Of a stretch of 64,000 nucleotides of DNA, positions 9,124 to 17,123 are shown piece after piece. The stretch comes from Fodinibacter sp963747405 (GTDB lineage: Bacteria; Actinomycetota; Actinomycetes; Actinomycetales; Dermatophilaceae). The notes beneath the pieces are model-generated. The model was not told where the DNA came from. It ran no database searches and worked only from the letters and a program-made list of their open reading frames with translations. How positions within the stretch are numbered: position 1 is the first letter of the stretch; each line of letters starts with the position of its first letter. The stretch spans positions 124,001-188,000 of the forward strand of contig CAVVFG010000005.1 in assembly GCA_963747405.1 (NCBI GenBank), in the 5' to 3' direction. Position numbers and translations under genes: made by a program.

Positions 9124-10515
9124 TCAGATGCCGGTGACGGCCTCGATCCGGCCGTCCGCGACGGCGGCAGCCAGGGCCGCGTGGTCCTGCTCGGTGCGGT
9201 CGGCGTAGCGCTCGGCGAAGGTCGCCAGAGCCCGGTCGAACGTGTCGGACTTGCCCAGGTAGCCCGCGATGGCGAACCGGTCGCCCGAGCGGGCGTGGGC
9301 CCGGGCCAGGGTCCACCCGCAGATCTCGGCGTAGGCGACCAGGCCCGGCAGCAGCATCTGCTCGATCGCCGCCGAGAACTTCATGTCGCGCAGCTGGCGC
9401 ACGTAGAAGTCCCGCGAGCTGCCGTCGAGGCCGCCGTCGACGTGCTGCCAGCCCAGGAAGATGTCGCTCGCCGCCTGCATCAGGTGCTGCCCGGCCACCA
9501 CGCGCTGGCCCTCGTTGCGGTACCGGCTGGCACCGCAGTAGTCGGCCAGCACGGACTTCTGGGCCTCCTTGGCCTGTAGGAAGAGCGGTTCGCGGCCGTC
9601 GTCGGCCTCGAGCAGCAGGATCCAGGCCCGGGTGCCCACGCTGCCCACGCCGACGACCTTGCGAGCGACGTGGGCGAGGCGGAACTGGCCGATGAGGTGG
9701 CGGCGGTCCGCGCTGAGCGTGCGCCGGTACTGGCTGAGGATGGTGCGCATCTGCTGGACGATCTGGTCGGCGGTCCAGCCGTCGGCGAGCTCCTCGATCG
9801 GCACCACGAGCGGTGGGCTGCTGACGATCCGCCGCTGGCCGTCGACCACCGCCGTGAGCTTCTTGAGCACCTGCATGCTGTCGCGCTTGCGCGCCTTGGC
9901 CAGTGACTTGCGGGTGCGGGTCAGCGCCTGCGTGCTGACCTTGGCCGCCACCGTGTCGAGCACGTCCTCGATGTCCAGGCGCTGGTACCAGACCTCGAGC
10001 AGCTTCTTCCCGGCGAAGTCGGTCATGCTCCGCCGGTAGGCCCCGACCCCGTGCATCACCAGGGTGCGGCGGTCGGCGGCGTCGAGCCCGTTGTCGCGGG
10101 CCGCGACGGCCAGGCTGGCGGCGAAGCGCTTGACGTCCCACTCGAACGGCCCCGGCAGGGTCTCGTCGAAGTCGTTGAGGTCGAACACGAGCCGCCGGTC
10201 GGGGGCGGCGAAGACGCCGAAGTTCGACAGGTGCGCGTCGCCGCAGAGTTGCACCCGGATGCCGGAGGACGGCACCGTGGCCAGGTCGGCTGCCATCGGC
10301 AGCGCGGCGCCGCGGTAGAACGTGAACGGCGAGACCAGCATCCGGCCGTGCCGGATCGGCACCAGCTCGGGGACGCGCGTCGCGCCCTGCCCGACGACGA
10401 GTCCAACCGGGTCGCGCCCGGCATCCGGGCCGATGTCGGCGTGCGACCCGAGCGGCGCCGTGGCACGTGCCGCCTTGCCCTGGGACTTGCGCTCCGCGGT
10501 CGTCAGCTCGGTCAT
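9124..10515 (-). CDS. DUF2252 protein
   Basis: A 463-aa cytoplasmic protein with the DUF2252 hallmarks GDAHLSNFG and VFDLNDFDE around residues 105-135. These recall the HGD and DFD elements of aminoglycoside-phosphotransferase-like kinases, which is why the family is often thought to be kinase-like, although no reaction is established. GGAGG sits about 8 nt before the ATG. It converges with the alkylsulfatase, leaving 19 nt between stops, and is followed on the same strand by no close partner (74 nt to the AI-2E gene start region). The function is unknown. Confidence 0.88.
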   Translation of the reverse strand: MTELTTAERKSQGKAARATAPLGSHADIGPDAGRDPVGLVVGQGATRVPELVPIRHGRMLVSPFTFYRGAALPMAADLATVPSSGIRVQLCGDAHLSNFGVFAAPDRRLVFDLNDFDETLPGPFEWDVKRFAASLAVAARDNGLDAADRRTLVMHGVGAYRRSMTDFAGKKLLEVWYQRLDIEDVLDTVAAKVSTQALTRTRKSLAKARKRDSMQVLKKLTAVVDGQRRIVSSPPLVVPIEELADGWTADQIVQQMRTILSQYRRTLSADRRHLIGQFRLAHVARKVVGVGSVGTRAWILLLEADDGREPLFLQAKEAQKSVLADYCGASRYRNEGQRVVAGQHLMQAASDIFLGWQHVDGGLDGSSRDFYVRQLRDMKFSAAIEQMLLPGLVAYAEICGWTLARAHARSGDRFAIAGYLGKSDTFDRALATFAERYADRTEQDHAALAAAVADGRIEAVTGI

Positions 10516-10588
10516 GGCCGGCCTCCACCTCTCGTCGTGGCCCCCGCCCGGTGCCGGGTCGGTGGACCGTTGCCGGGTCCGTGCCGGC

Positions 10589-11893
10589 TCAGGCCGGCAC
10601 GGTGCTACCCGGCGCGCCGTTGGGCGCCGGAGGGTCGGGCGGGTCCTGGGCCAGGCGCCCCGACAGGATGGGGAGAACCCAGTGCGTCGTGGGGTCAGCC
10701 TCGACGAGCACGGCCCGCATGAAGAGGCTGAACGGCACGGCCAGCAGCGCCCCGAGCGCCCCGAGCGCCCAGGCCCAGAAGATGAGCGAGAGCAGGGTGA
10801 TCGTGGGCGACAGCCCCACGGCGTCGCCCACGTAGCGCGGCTGGATGATCGACTGGATGACCACGTTGATGACCGAGTAGACGACGATGACGCCGATCAT
10901 CAGGCCGGGGCCGCCCTCGAGCAGGCCGATGACGGCCGGCGGGATGACGCCGATGACGAAGCCGATGTTCGGGATGAAGTTGGTGACGAACGCCAGCACG
11001 GCCCAGATGAAGGCTCCGGGCACCCCCATGACATACAGCGCGATGCCGTCGATGACCGCGACGATGAAGCCGAAGCCGGCCGCCACCCCCATGTAGACCC
11101 GGGTGCCATGGGCGAAGCTGGTCAACGCGTCGACGAGGTGCGGCCGGGTGCGGCGCACCACGCCCATCACCCGCTCGACGCCGCCGGTGTCGAAGGCCAT
11201 CATCAGCGCGACGACGACGACGAAGAAGAAGTTGGAAAGCACCCCGAGCACCGCCGTGAAGGCGTCGCCGATGACCCCGACCACGCTGCTCGGGTCGATC
11301 GACTGAGCCGCGGAGGTGGCCTGGTCCTTGCTGACGCCGAGCGATGCCAGCCAGCTGCTGATGTCGGCCGTGTACTTCGTGAACTCGTCCTGGTACTGGG
11401 GGAGCAGGGCCGCGAGCCGGCCCGCCGAGATGACCAGGGAGACCGACACCGCGAAGAGCAGGAAGTAGACCGACAGCACCACGGCGACGGCCACGACCCA
11501 CTCGGGGACGTTGCGCCGCACGAGGGCACGGCGCAGCGGGTGCACGGTGATCGTGAGCACCAGTGCGAGGAAGGCCGGGCCGATGATGCCCGCGGTGGCT
11601 CGCGCGCCGGCCAGCACCAGCACGAGCGAGCCGCCGACGATGGCCACCATCGCCAGCCGTGGCAGACCGGGCAGGCGGGGGACGTCCGGCACCGGGTCGG
11701 CGGATGACGGGGGTCCGGCGCCCTCGTGCGCGACGGCATCCGCGGAGGTCAGTTCTGCGACGGCCCCCGGAGCACAGACGGCCCCCTGCACCACGGCATC
11801 CGTGGTGCCCGGGGGCTCGTCGCCGCTGACCGCGGCGTGGGCGGCGGGCTCGGTGCTCGCGCTCGTGGCCGCGGGCCTGCCGGCATCAGCCAA
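10589..11893 (-). CDS. AI-2E family transporter (TqsA/PerM-like)
   Basis: Multi-spanning permease of 434 aa. After a proline/alanine-rich cytoplasmic tail of about 85 residues come paired helices, a long amphipathic domain (about 170-230), and the family's conserved carboxy core with NFIPNIGFVIGVIPPAVIG and IIQPRYVGDAVGLSP. The family name comes from E. coli TqsA, but many members export other things or act in envelope ion stress, so the substrate is open. The TTG start at 11893 overlaps the SHOCT gene by 8 nt, indicating translational coupling. A start further downstream in the tail is possible. Confidence 0.88.
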   Translation of the reverse strand: MADAGRPAATSASTEPAAHAAVSGDEPPGTTDAVVQGAVCAPGAVAELTSADAVAHEGAGPPSSADPVPDVPRLPGLPRLAMVAIVGGSLVLVLAGARATAGIIGPAFLALVLTITVHPLRRALVRRNVPEWVVAVAVVLSVYFLLFAVSVSLVISAGRLAALLPQYQDEFTKYTADISSWLASLGVSKDQATSAAQSIDPSSVVGVIGDAFTAVLGVLSNFFFVVVVALMMAFDTGGVERVMGVVRRTRPHLVDALTSFAHGTRVYMGVAAGFGFIVAVIDGIALYVMGVPGAFIWAVLAFVTNFIPNIGFVIGVIPPAVIGLLEGGPGLMIGVIVVYSVINVVIQSIIQPRYVGDAVGLSPTITLLSLIFWAWALGALGALLAVPFSLFMRAVLVEADPTTHWVLPILSGRLAQDPPDPPAPNGAPGSTVPA

Positions 11894-12248
11894 GGAGCTT
11901 GGCCTTCTGGGCCGCGAACTCTTCCTCGGTCAGGACACCGGCGTCGCGCAGCTCGCCTAGCTGCTTGAGCTGGCTGATCATGTCGGCCTGCGAGACCGCG
12001 GCGGGCGGCTCGGGTGCGGGCGCGTACTGCTGCTGCGGGGGTGCGGCGTACTGCGGCTGCGGCGGCGGGGCGTACTGCGGCTGCTGCGCTGCCATCTCCT
12101 GCTCGTAGGCGGCGGAGCGCTCGGCCGCGGCGTGCGCGTCGCGGTCGGCGTACTTGTCGGCCTGGCGGCGCTGCACGCGTCCGCTCACGGCGGTCGCGGT
12201 GCCGGCGACGACGGCGGTACGGGCCACCCCACGGAGTAGTCCTGGCAT
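11886..12248 (-). CDS. Small SHOCT-domain protein
   Basis: A 120-aa protein. The N-terminus (residues 1-28) has an alanine/valine-rich hydrophobic stretch. A Q/P/Y-rich linker with repeated PQYA units follows, then a C-terminal SHOCT motif (ISQLKQLGELRDAGVLTEEEFAAQKAKLLG, positions about 91-120). SHOCT modules are short oligomerisation/targeting segments found at the ends of bacterial membrane or stress proteins. GAGG precedes the ATG by about 8 nt. It lies 9 nt after DUF6325 and overlaps the AI-2E gene, so it is the middle gene of a three-gene operon. Confidence 0.85.
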   Translation of the reverse strand: MPGLLRGVARTAVVAGTATAVSGRVQRRQADKYADRDAHAAAERSAAYEQEMAAQQPQYAPPPQPQYAAPPQQQYAPAPEPPAAVSQADMISQLKQLGELRDAGVLTEEEFAAQKAKLLG

Positions 12249-12257
12249 CGGGTTACC

Positions 12258-12698
12258 TCACTCTTCTTCGGACTCGAGCGCGTCGAGGGCGTCCATGACG
12301 TCCGACGCAGGGATGCGCATGCTGGCGATGACCTCGCCACCGTTCTTGCGGGCCGCGGCCACGAAGGGTGCCGCCCAGGCGTTCTCGAACACGATGAGCG
12401 CCGCAGTCGTGCCCGGGGCCATCGCCACCCCGGCCTGCTGCACGTCGTCGTCGCCGATCAGGCCCGAGCGCGCCCCGGCGAACTGCACGAAGGCGGTGAC
12501 ATCGCCCAGGCCGTCGATCTCGATCACCTCGACCGTGCCGTCGTCCTCCTTGCGGGCGAGCACGAGGTCGAGCAGGCGGATCGTGCCCGCGTCGATGAGC
12601 TCGGCAAGTGCGTCGGCGGCGGCGCCGTCTGTCTTCTCGTTGGGGAACTCGATCAGCAGGAAGTCGATCGGCCCCATCGCATCGGTGGTGGTGGTCAT
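12258..12698 (-). CDS. DUF6325 family protein
   Basis: A 146-aa acidic protein beginning MTTTTDAMGPIDFLLIEFPN. The pattern of an N-terminal MGPIDFLLIEFP strand, a central DLVLARKEDDGTVEVIE strand pair and a C-terminal IPASDVMDALDAL helix fits the DUF6325/DUF1269-like group, which often neighbours SHOCT and transporter genes. The upstream open frame starts earlier, but ATG 12698 has a G-rich ribosome site (GAGGGGGG) at the right distance. Biochemical role unknown. First gene of the DUF6325-SHOCT-AI-2E operon and divergent from YihY. Confidence 0.8.
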   Translation of the reverse strand: MTTTTDAMGPIDFLLIEFPNEKTDGAAADALAELIDAGTIRLLDLVLARKEDDGTVEVIEIDGLGDVTAFVQFAGARSGLIGDDDVQQAGVAMAPGTTAALIVFENAWAAPFVAAARKNGGEVIASMRIPASDVMDALDALESEEE

Positions 12699-12895
12699 TG
12701 AGCTGACCCCCCTCTCGGTTCGGGTGATCCCATTGGTATGCCGCGTGGCTCGACCGCGCCTCACCCCACCGGGGTGACTCCTGTCGCGTGCCGGGCGGGC
12801 GCCCCGAGCCGCCGAGTGGGGCGTCACCCGTGCCAGATGAGGCGACCACCCAGGCGGCGTCCGCACACTGGGTCCAGCGGACCAGAGGAGAACGG

Positions 12896-13795
12896 ATGCG
12901 GCTGCCCGACATGCTCGACGAGGAGTGGTTCCCGCGTCGGTGCCTGCGCCGCTTCTTCGCCGTCCAGGGCTTCGACCGGGCCATGGTGATCGCCTCCCAG
13001 GCGTTCACCGCGCTGATCCCGCTCGTCATCCTCACCTCGGCCCTGCTGCCCAGAGAGAACCACGGCTCGATCGCCGACGCCATCGTGCGCAAGTTCGCGC
13101 TCACCGGTGACTCCGCGAATGCCGTGCAGACGGTGTTCGCACCCTCGAGCGAGGCGAGCATCGGCGTGCTCAGCCTGGTGCTGCTGCTGCTGTCCGGCAT
13201 CAGCCTCTCGCGTCGCATCCAGCGGATGTACCTCGAGGCGTGGGAGCTGCCGCGTGCGCCGAGCATGCGTGCCTCCCTCTACGCCGCCGTCGCGCTCGGG
13301 GCGCTGATGCTCGAGCTGGCGCTGCTGTCGTTCATCCGCACGCTGCTGAGCGAGATCCCCTTCGACTGGGCCGCGGGCGTGACCGGCTCGCTGTTCTCGA
13401 GCGTCGTGGTGTGGACCTCCATCCCCTGGCTGCTGCTCAACCGGCGCGTGGCGTGGCAGCGGCTGCTGCCGGCCGGTCTCCTCGCCGGCGGCCTGAGCAC
13501 CCTGTGGGGGTACGCGACGACCGTGTACATGCCACGCCTGATGGCGTCCTACAGCGATCGGTACGGCTTGTTCGGCGTCACCGTGGCGCTGGTCGGGTGG
13601 TTGTTGTGCATCGCCTTCATCATCGTGGCGACCACCGCGGTCGCCGCCGAGTTCGACCGCGCGCCCGAGCCGTGGGCGACCCGGCTGCGCTACCCGTGGA
13701 CCGAGCGCCAGCTGCGCCCCGACCGCGCGCCGGACCGGGGCGACCCCGGGGTGGGCACCACCGCCGCGGGCGCCCCCTCCGCGCAGGACCCGTGA
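12896..13795 (+). CDS. YihY/virulence-factor-BrkB-like membrane protein
   Basis: A 299-aa integral membrane protein with about six hydrophobic segments and the family features ASQAFTALIPLVIL near the N-terminus and YGLFGVTVALVGWLL near the C-terminus. YihY/UPF0761 proteins were once misnamed RNase BN; no activity is established. The ATG at 12896 has AGAGGAG just upstream (12884-12890), preferred over earlier in-frame starts. It is transcribed away from the DUF6325 operon, sharing a 197-bp divergent region in which I see no clear operator. Confidence 0.85.
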   Translation: MRLPDMLDEEWFPRRCLRRFFAVQGFDRAMVIASQAFTALIPLVILTSALLPRENHGSIADAIVRKFALTGDSANAVQTVFAPSSEASIGVLSLVLLLLSGISLSRRIQRMYLEAWELPRAPSMRASLYAAVALGALMLELALLSFIRTLLSEIPFDWAAGVTGSLFSSVVVWTSIPWLLLNRRVAWQRLLPAGLLAGGLSTLWGYATTVYMPRLMASYSDRYGLFGVTVALVGWLLCIAFIIVATTAVAAEFDRAPEPWATRLRYPWTERQLRPDRAPDRGDPGVGTTAAGAPSAQDP

Positions 13796-13810
13796 GCGGG
13801 TGGGGGAGCG

Positions 13811-13833
13811 ACACCTGAGGTTCTCTCAGGTGT
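13811..13833. promoter_or_regulatory. Perfect 9-5-9 palindrome upstream of the histidine kinase
   Basis: ACACCTGAG, then GTTCT, then CTCAGGTGT. It begins 15 nt after the YihY stop and its right arm reaches the expected -35 position for the kinase's leaderless promoter (TAGACT at 13852-13857, ATG at 13864). It could be a repressor operator for the kinase gene or a terminator of yihY; no T-tract follows, which slightly favours the operator. Confidence 0.55.
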
Positions 13834-13863
13834 CCGGCGCGGTGACGAACCTAGACTCCAGCC

Positions 13864-15219
13864 ATGTCCCCGCGGCTCGGCCTGCGCAGCCGCATCCTCG
13901 CACTGACGATGCCGATCGTCGTCCTGGTCAGCGCCGCCGCGGCCGGCATCATCTACTTCTCGACCGGCCAGGTCCTCGAGGCGTCGGCTCGCGACATCGC
14001 CGCCGCCGAGGCCGTCGAGCTGCGCGCCCAGCTCGCCTCCGGCCGGGTCGACGAGCTCGCCGACGCGACGGGGGCCGATGCCGGGATCCGGGTCTCGCAG
14101 GTCGTCGACGACACGGGCTCCGTGGTCATGACGACCGACGGGTCGGTGGGCACACCGATGGTCGACCCGCGGGTCGCGCCCGGGGGGCTGCAGGTCACGA
14201 CCGTCGACTCCGTGCCGGGGCTGGACGAGCAGGGGTTCGCCGTGGCTGCCGCCGACGCCGTGCGCCCCGACGGGCGCCGCTACACCGTGCTCGTCGCGGT
14301 GGGCACCCGGGCCGGGGACGCCGCGCTCAGACGGGCGGCGGAGTTCGCGCTCATCGGCGCCATCGGCCTGGTCGCACTGCTCGGCGCGGTGACGACCTTC
14401 GCCATCGGGCAGGCGCTGCGACCGGTCGAGCGGATGCGCGACCAGGTCGAGAGCATCGCCGGCTCCCGGCCGGCGCCGGTGCTCGAGGTGCCCCCGGGCG
14501 GGGACGAGCTGGCCAGGCTGGCCGAGACCCTCAACCGGGTGCTCGACCGGCTGCGGCGGGCCGACGTCTCGCGTCGCGCCTTCGTCTCCGATGCCGGGCA
14601 CGAGCTGCGCAGCCCGCTCGCGACGATCCGGGTGCTGCTCGACCGCCTCGCCGACGACCGCCCCCTCGAGGAGCGAGCGCAGGTGGCCGAGCGGGCCTCC
14701 GCGGAGGTGGACCGTCTCTCGCTGCTCGTCGACGACCTGCTCACCCTGGCGTCCGCCGACGAGCGGGCGTTGATCATCGGCGACGCCGAGGTCGACCTCG
14801 ACGACGTGGTGGCCACCGAGGCCGCGGTGGTGCGAGCGCGCGGGCTGCCGATCGCGGTGCACCTCGAGCCGGCGCGGGTGCGCGGGGATGCCGGCCGGCT
14901 GGCCCGCGTGGTGCGCAACCTGCTGGAGAACGCCGAGCGGCACCGGCACGAGCAGGTGCGCCTGCGGCTGTCCCGGGTGGGCGACCAGGCGCTGCTCGAG
15001 ATCGACAACGACGGGCCGCTGGTGCCGGTCGAGGACCGCACCCGCATCTTCGCCCGGTTCGTGCGCCTGGACGACTCTCGCACCCGCGACACCGGCGGGG
15101 CCGGGCTCGGGCTGGCGATCGTCGCCGAGATCGTCGCGGCGCACGGGGGTGCCGTGGAGGCCGACGAGAGCCCCGACGGCTGGTGCCGCTTCGCCGTCAG
15201 GCTTCCGCTGGACCTGTGA
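13864..15219 (+). CDS. Two-component sensor histidine kinase
   Basis: A 451-aa kinase. TM1 is at about 11-31, an extracytoplasmic sensor domain at 32-160, TM2 at about 163-182, and HAMP to about 235. The phospho-acceptor His246 is in SDAGHELRSP, followed by an HATPase domain with N-box NLLENAERH and G-box GAGLGLAI. The start codon lies 6 nt after TAGACT, so the message is probably leaderless. Its tail overlaps by 23 nt the tail of a convergent OmpR-type response regulator, most likely the cognate partner although not co-transcribed. The signal is unknown. Confidence 0.93.
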   Translation: MSPRLGLRSRILALTMPIVVLVSAAAAGIIYFSTGQVLEASARDIAAAEAVELRAQLASGRVDELADATGADAGIRVSQVVDDTGSVVMTTDGSVGTPMVDPRVAPGGLQVTTVDSVPGLDEQGFAVAAADAVRPDGRRYTVLVAVGTRAGDAALRRAAEFALIGAIGLVALLGAVTTFAIGQALRPVERMRDQVESIAGSRPAPVLEVPPGGDELARLAETLNRVLDRLRRADVSRRAFVSDAGHELRSPLATIRVLLDRLADDRPLEERAQVAERASAEVDRLSLLVDDLLTLASADERALIIGDAEVDLDDVVATEAAVVRARGLPIAVHLEPARVRGDAGRLARVVRNLLENAERHRHEQVRLRLSRVGDQALLEIDNDGPLVPVEDRTRIFARFVRLDDSRTRDTGGAGLGLAIVAEIVAAHGGAVEADESPDGWCRFAVRLPLDL

Positions 15220-15886
15220 CCGGGTTGAGCCGGTACCCCAGGCCACGCACCGTCTCGAGCAGCTTGACGTCGAAGGGTGCGTCGATCTTGCGCCGGAGGT
15301 AGCCGACGTAGACCTCCACGACGTTGTCGGCGCCGGGGTAGTCGGAGTCCCAGACGTTCTCGAGGATCTCGCTCTTGCTCTGCACCTGCCCGGCCTTGCG
15401 CATCAGGTGGTGCAGCAGGGCGTACTCGCGGGGGGTCAGTTGGATCTCGTGCCCCTCACGGGTGACCCGGCGGGTGGTGGGGTCGAGGCGCAGGCCGCCG
15501 ACCGTGAGGGCCACCGGGCGTTCGGGGGCGCCGCGGCGGGACAGGGCCTGCAGCCGGGCAAGCAGCACCGGAGTGCTGAACGGCTTGGTGACGTAGTCGT
15601 CGGCGCCGAGCTCGAAGGCGTCGGTCTGGTCGTAGTCGCCGTCCTTGGCCGTGAGCATGAGCACCGGCGACCACACCTTCTTGGCCCGCATGTACTTCAG
15701 CACGTCGTAGCCGTTCATCAGCGGCAGCATGATGTCGAGGACGACGACGTCGTAGTTGCCGAGCACCGCCATCCGCAGGCCCTCGCGCCCGTTGTCGGCG
15801 ACGTCGACGACCCAGCCCTCCTCACGCAGGGCGTCGTCGAGGGCCGCCGCGAGCGGGCGTTCGTCCTCGACCAGCAGAAGTCTCAC
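15197..15886 (-). CDS. OmpR-family response regulator
   Basis: A 229-aa regulator with a receiver domain (acidic ED at 7-8, phospho-acceptor Asp51 in VVVLDIMLP, Lys in VTKPF) and a C-terminal winged helix (EYALLHHLMRKAGQVQSK ... VEVYVGYLRRKID). It is convergent with the kinase gene and shares 23 bp of 3' coding sequence with it. The upstream region (15887-15960) contains TATACG and an imperfect repeat CAGTG/CACTG that could be an autoregulatory site. The targets cannot be read here. Confidence 0.93.
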   Translation of the reverse strand: MRLLLVEDERPLAAALDDALREEGWVVDVADNGREGLRMAVLGNYDVVVLDIMLPLMNGYDVLKYMRAKKVWSPVLMLTAKDGDYDQTDAFELGADDYVTKPFSTPVLLARLQALSRRGAPERPVALTVGGLRLDPTTRRVTREGHEIQLTPREYALLHHLMRKAGQVQSKSEILENVWDSDYPGADNVVEVYVGYLRRKIDAPFDVKLLETVRGLGYRLNPVTGPAEA

Positions 15887-16067
15887 GAGCCCCCCTGTCC
15901 TCAGTGGCCTCTCACAGTCACTGGACAGGGTATACGCGCGACCCCGTTCACCTCCTGTTTTCCCGATTCATCGGCCGGCGGGAGGGACGAGCCGGGCGAT
16001 CCGTCGGCGTACGGGCGTGGTCTGCCGGGTCGGGCACTGTGCCCTGGCGGCCGCGGGCGGCGGATGC

Positions 16068-17042
16068 CTACCGGCCCAGCGAGTCGACGAAGCGCAGGCT
16101 CGCCTCGCTGATGAGGGTGCGGGCCTGCTCGTCGGAGATGGTCGGGATGCCGTCGCCGGGCTGGGCCCCGTAGGCCCCGAACTGCGCGTGCGAGGCCCCG
16201 TCGATGACGGTGAACGTCGCGTCGGTGGGCAGGTCCGCGCGAGACGCCGCGATCTTCGCGGGGGTGGCCAGGCCGTCCTTCGTGCCCGAGACCGACTCGA
16301 CCGCCGTGGTGAGCGAGCCGCGAACGTCGCCTGCGGGGTACGACGCGTAGAGGAGGAGGCCGACCGCGGGAGCGGACCGGTCGGCATCCGCGGCGTCGGC
16401 CGAGATCGTGGCCACCGTGCCGCCGAGCGAGTGGCCACCCACCACCCAGCGCTGTACCTCCGGCTGTGCGGACCGGGCGGCGTCGAAGGCCGGGAGCGCG
16501 AGGAAGGCGATGCCGAGGGGCTGCTTCGCGATGACCACCGGGTGCCCGGCCTCGGCGAGCGGGCGCAGCACGGCGGCGTAGGCGCGGGCGTCGACCCGTG
16601 CGCCGGGCTGGAAGAAGACCCCCACCTCGCTCGCCGGGCCGCTGGCCGGGGCCAGCACGATGCGCGTGGCCGACTCCGTCACCGCGACCGACGCGTCGGA
16701 GCGCATCGCCGCCAGCGCCGGCTGCTCGGCGCCGAACGGGCGCAGCCAGACCATGGCGGCGACCCAGGCGGCGGCCAGCACCACCAGCAGGCCACGGCCG
16801 ACCAGCCGCCAGGTGCCCGGGCGGGCGCGGGGACGACGGGCCCGCCAGAGGGCGACGAGGGCGCCGATCGCGGTGAGGGCGAGCAGCACGGGGTAGGCCG
16901 GGTGCCCGTGCACCACCGGCGCCCACGCCGTGAGGCAGACCCAGGCCACGGCCCCGAGCGCGAGGAGCGCGACGCCGCGCACCACCCACTGCCAGCGGGT
17001 CGCCGCGCTGCTGTCCGGTTCCGTTCTCGAGGTCGCCTCCAT
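16068..17042 (-). CDS. Membrane-anchored alpha/beta hydrolase
   Basis: A 324-aa protein. About three N-terminal membrane helices (residues 18-105) precede an extracytoplasmic alpha/beta-hydrolase domain with nucleophile elbow GGHSLGG and a late DGASHAQFG histidine. This matches the alpha/beta-hydrolase family 5 type, whose natural substrates are mostly unknown. The frame runs open far upstream, antisense to gabT; ATG 17042 is chosen because TAGGAT (17055-17050) ends 7 nt before it, a leaderless promoter. The gene is divergent from gabT. Confidence 0.85.
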   Translation of the reverse strand: MEATSRTEPDSSAATRWQWVVRGVALLALGAVAWVCLTAWAPVVHGHPAYPVLLALTAIGALVALWRARRPRARPGTWRLVGRGLLVVLAAAWVAAMVWLRPFGAEQPALAAMRSDASVAVTESATRIVLAPASGPASEVGVFFQPGARVDARAYAAVLRPLAEAGHPVVIAKQPLGIAFLALPAFDAARSAQPEVQRWVVGGHSLGGTVATISADAADADRSAPAVGLLLYASYPAGDVRGSLTTAVESVSGTKDGLATPAKIAASRADLPTDATFTVIDGASHAQFGAYGAQPGDGIPTISDEQARTLISEASLRFVDSLGR

Positions 17043-17090
17043 CGTCCGAATCCTAGGGGAGGGTGACGGCATGCCGCGGATTCCGCAGTA

Positions 17091-17117
17091 TCGACAGGTC
17101 TGGTCGACGGATATGAT
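17091..17117 (+). promoter_or_regulatory. gabT promoter, leaderless layout
   Basis: TCGACA (17091-17096) and TATGAT (17112-17117) are spaced 15 nt, and the -10 ends 6 nt before the gabT ATG. There is no ribosome site. TCGAC-N7-GTCGA (17091-17107) forms a small inverted repeat that overlaps the -35 and could bind a repressor. Confidence 0.6.
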
Positions 17118-17123
17118 CGGCCC

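Noticed and set aside
15946..15967. GTTCACCTCCT followed by GTTTTCCCGAT near the regulator at 15886, resembling a PHO box
   Set aside because: Only the first unit matches well and no third unit is present; chance similarity is likely.
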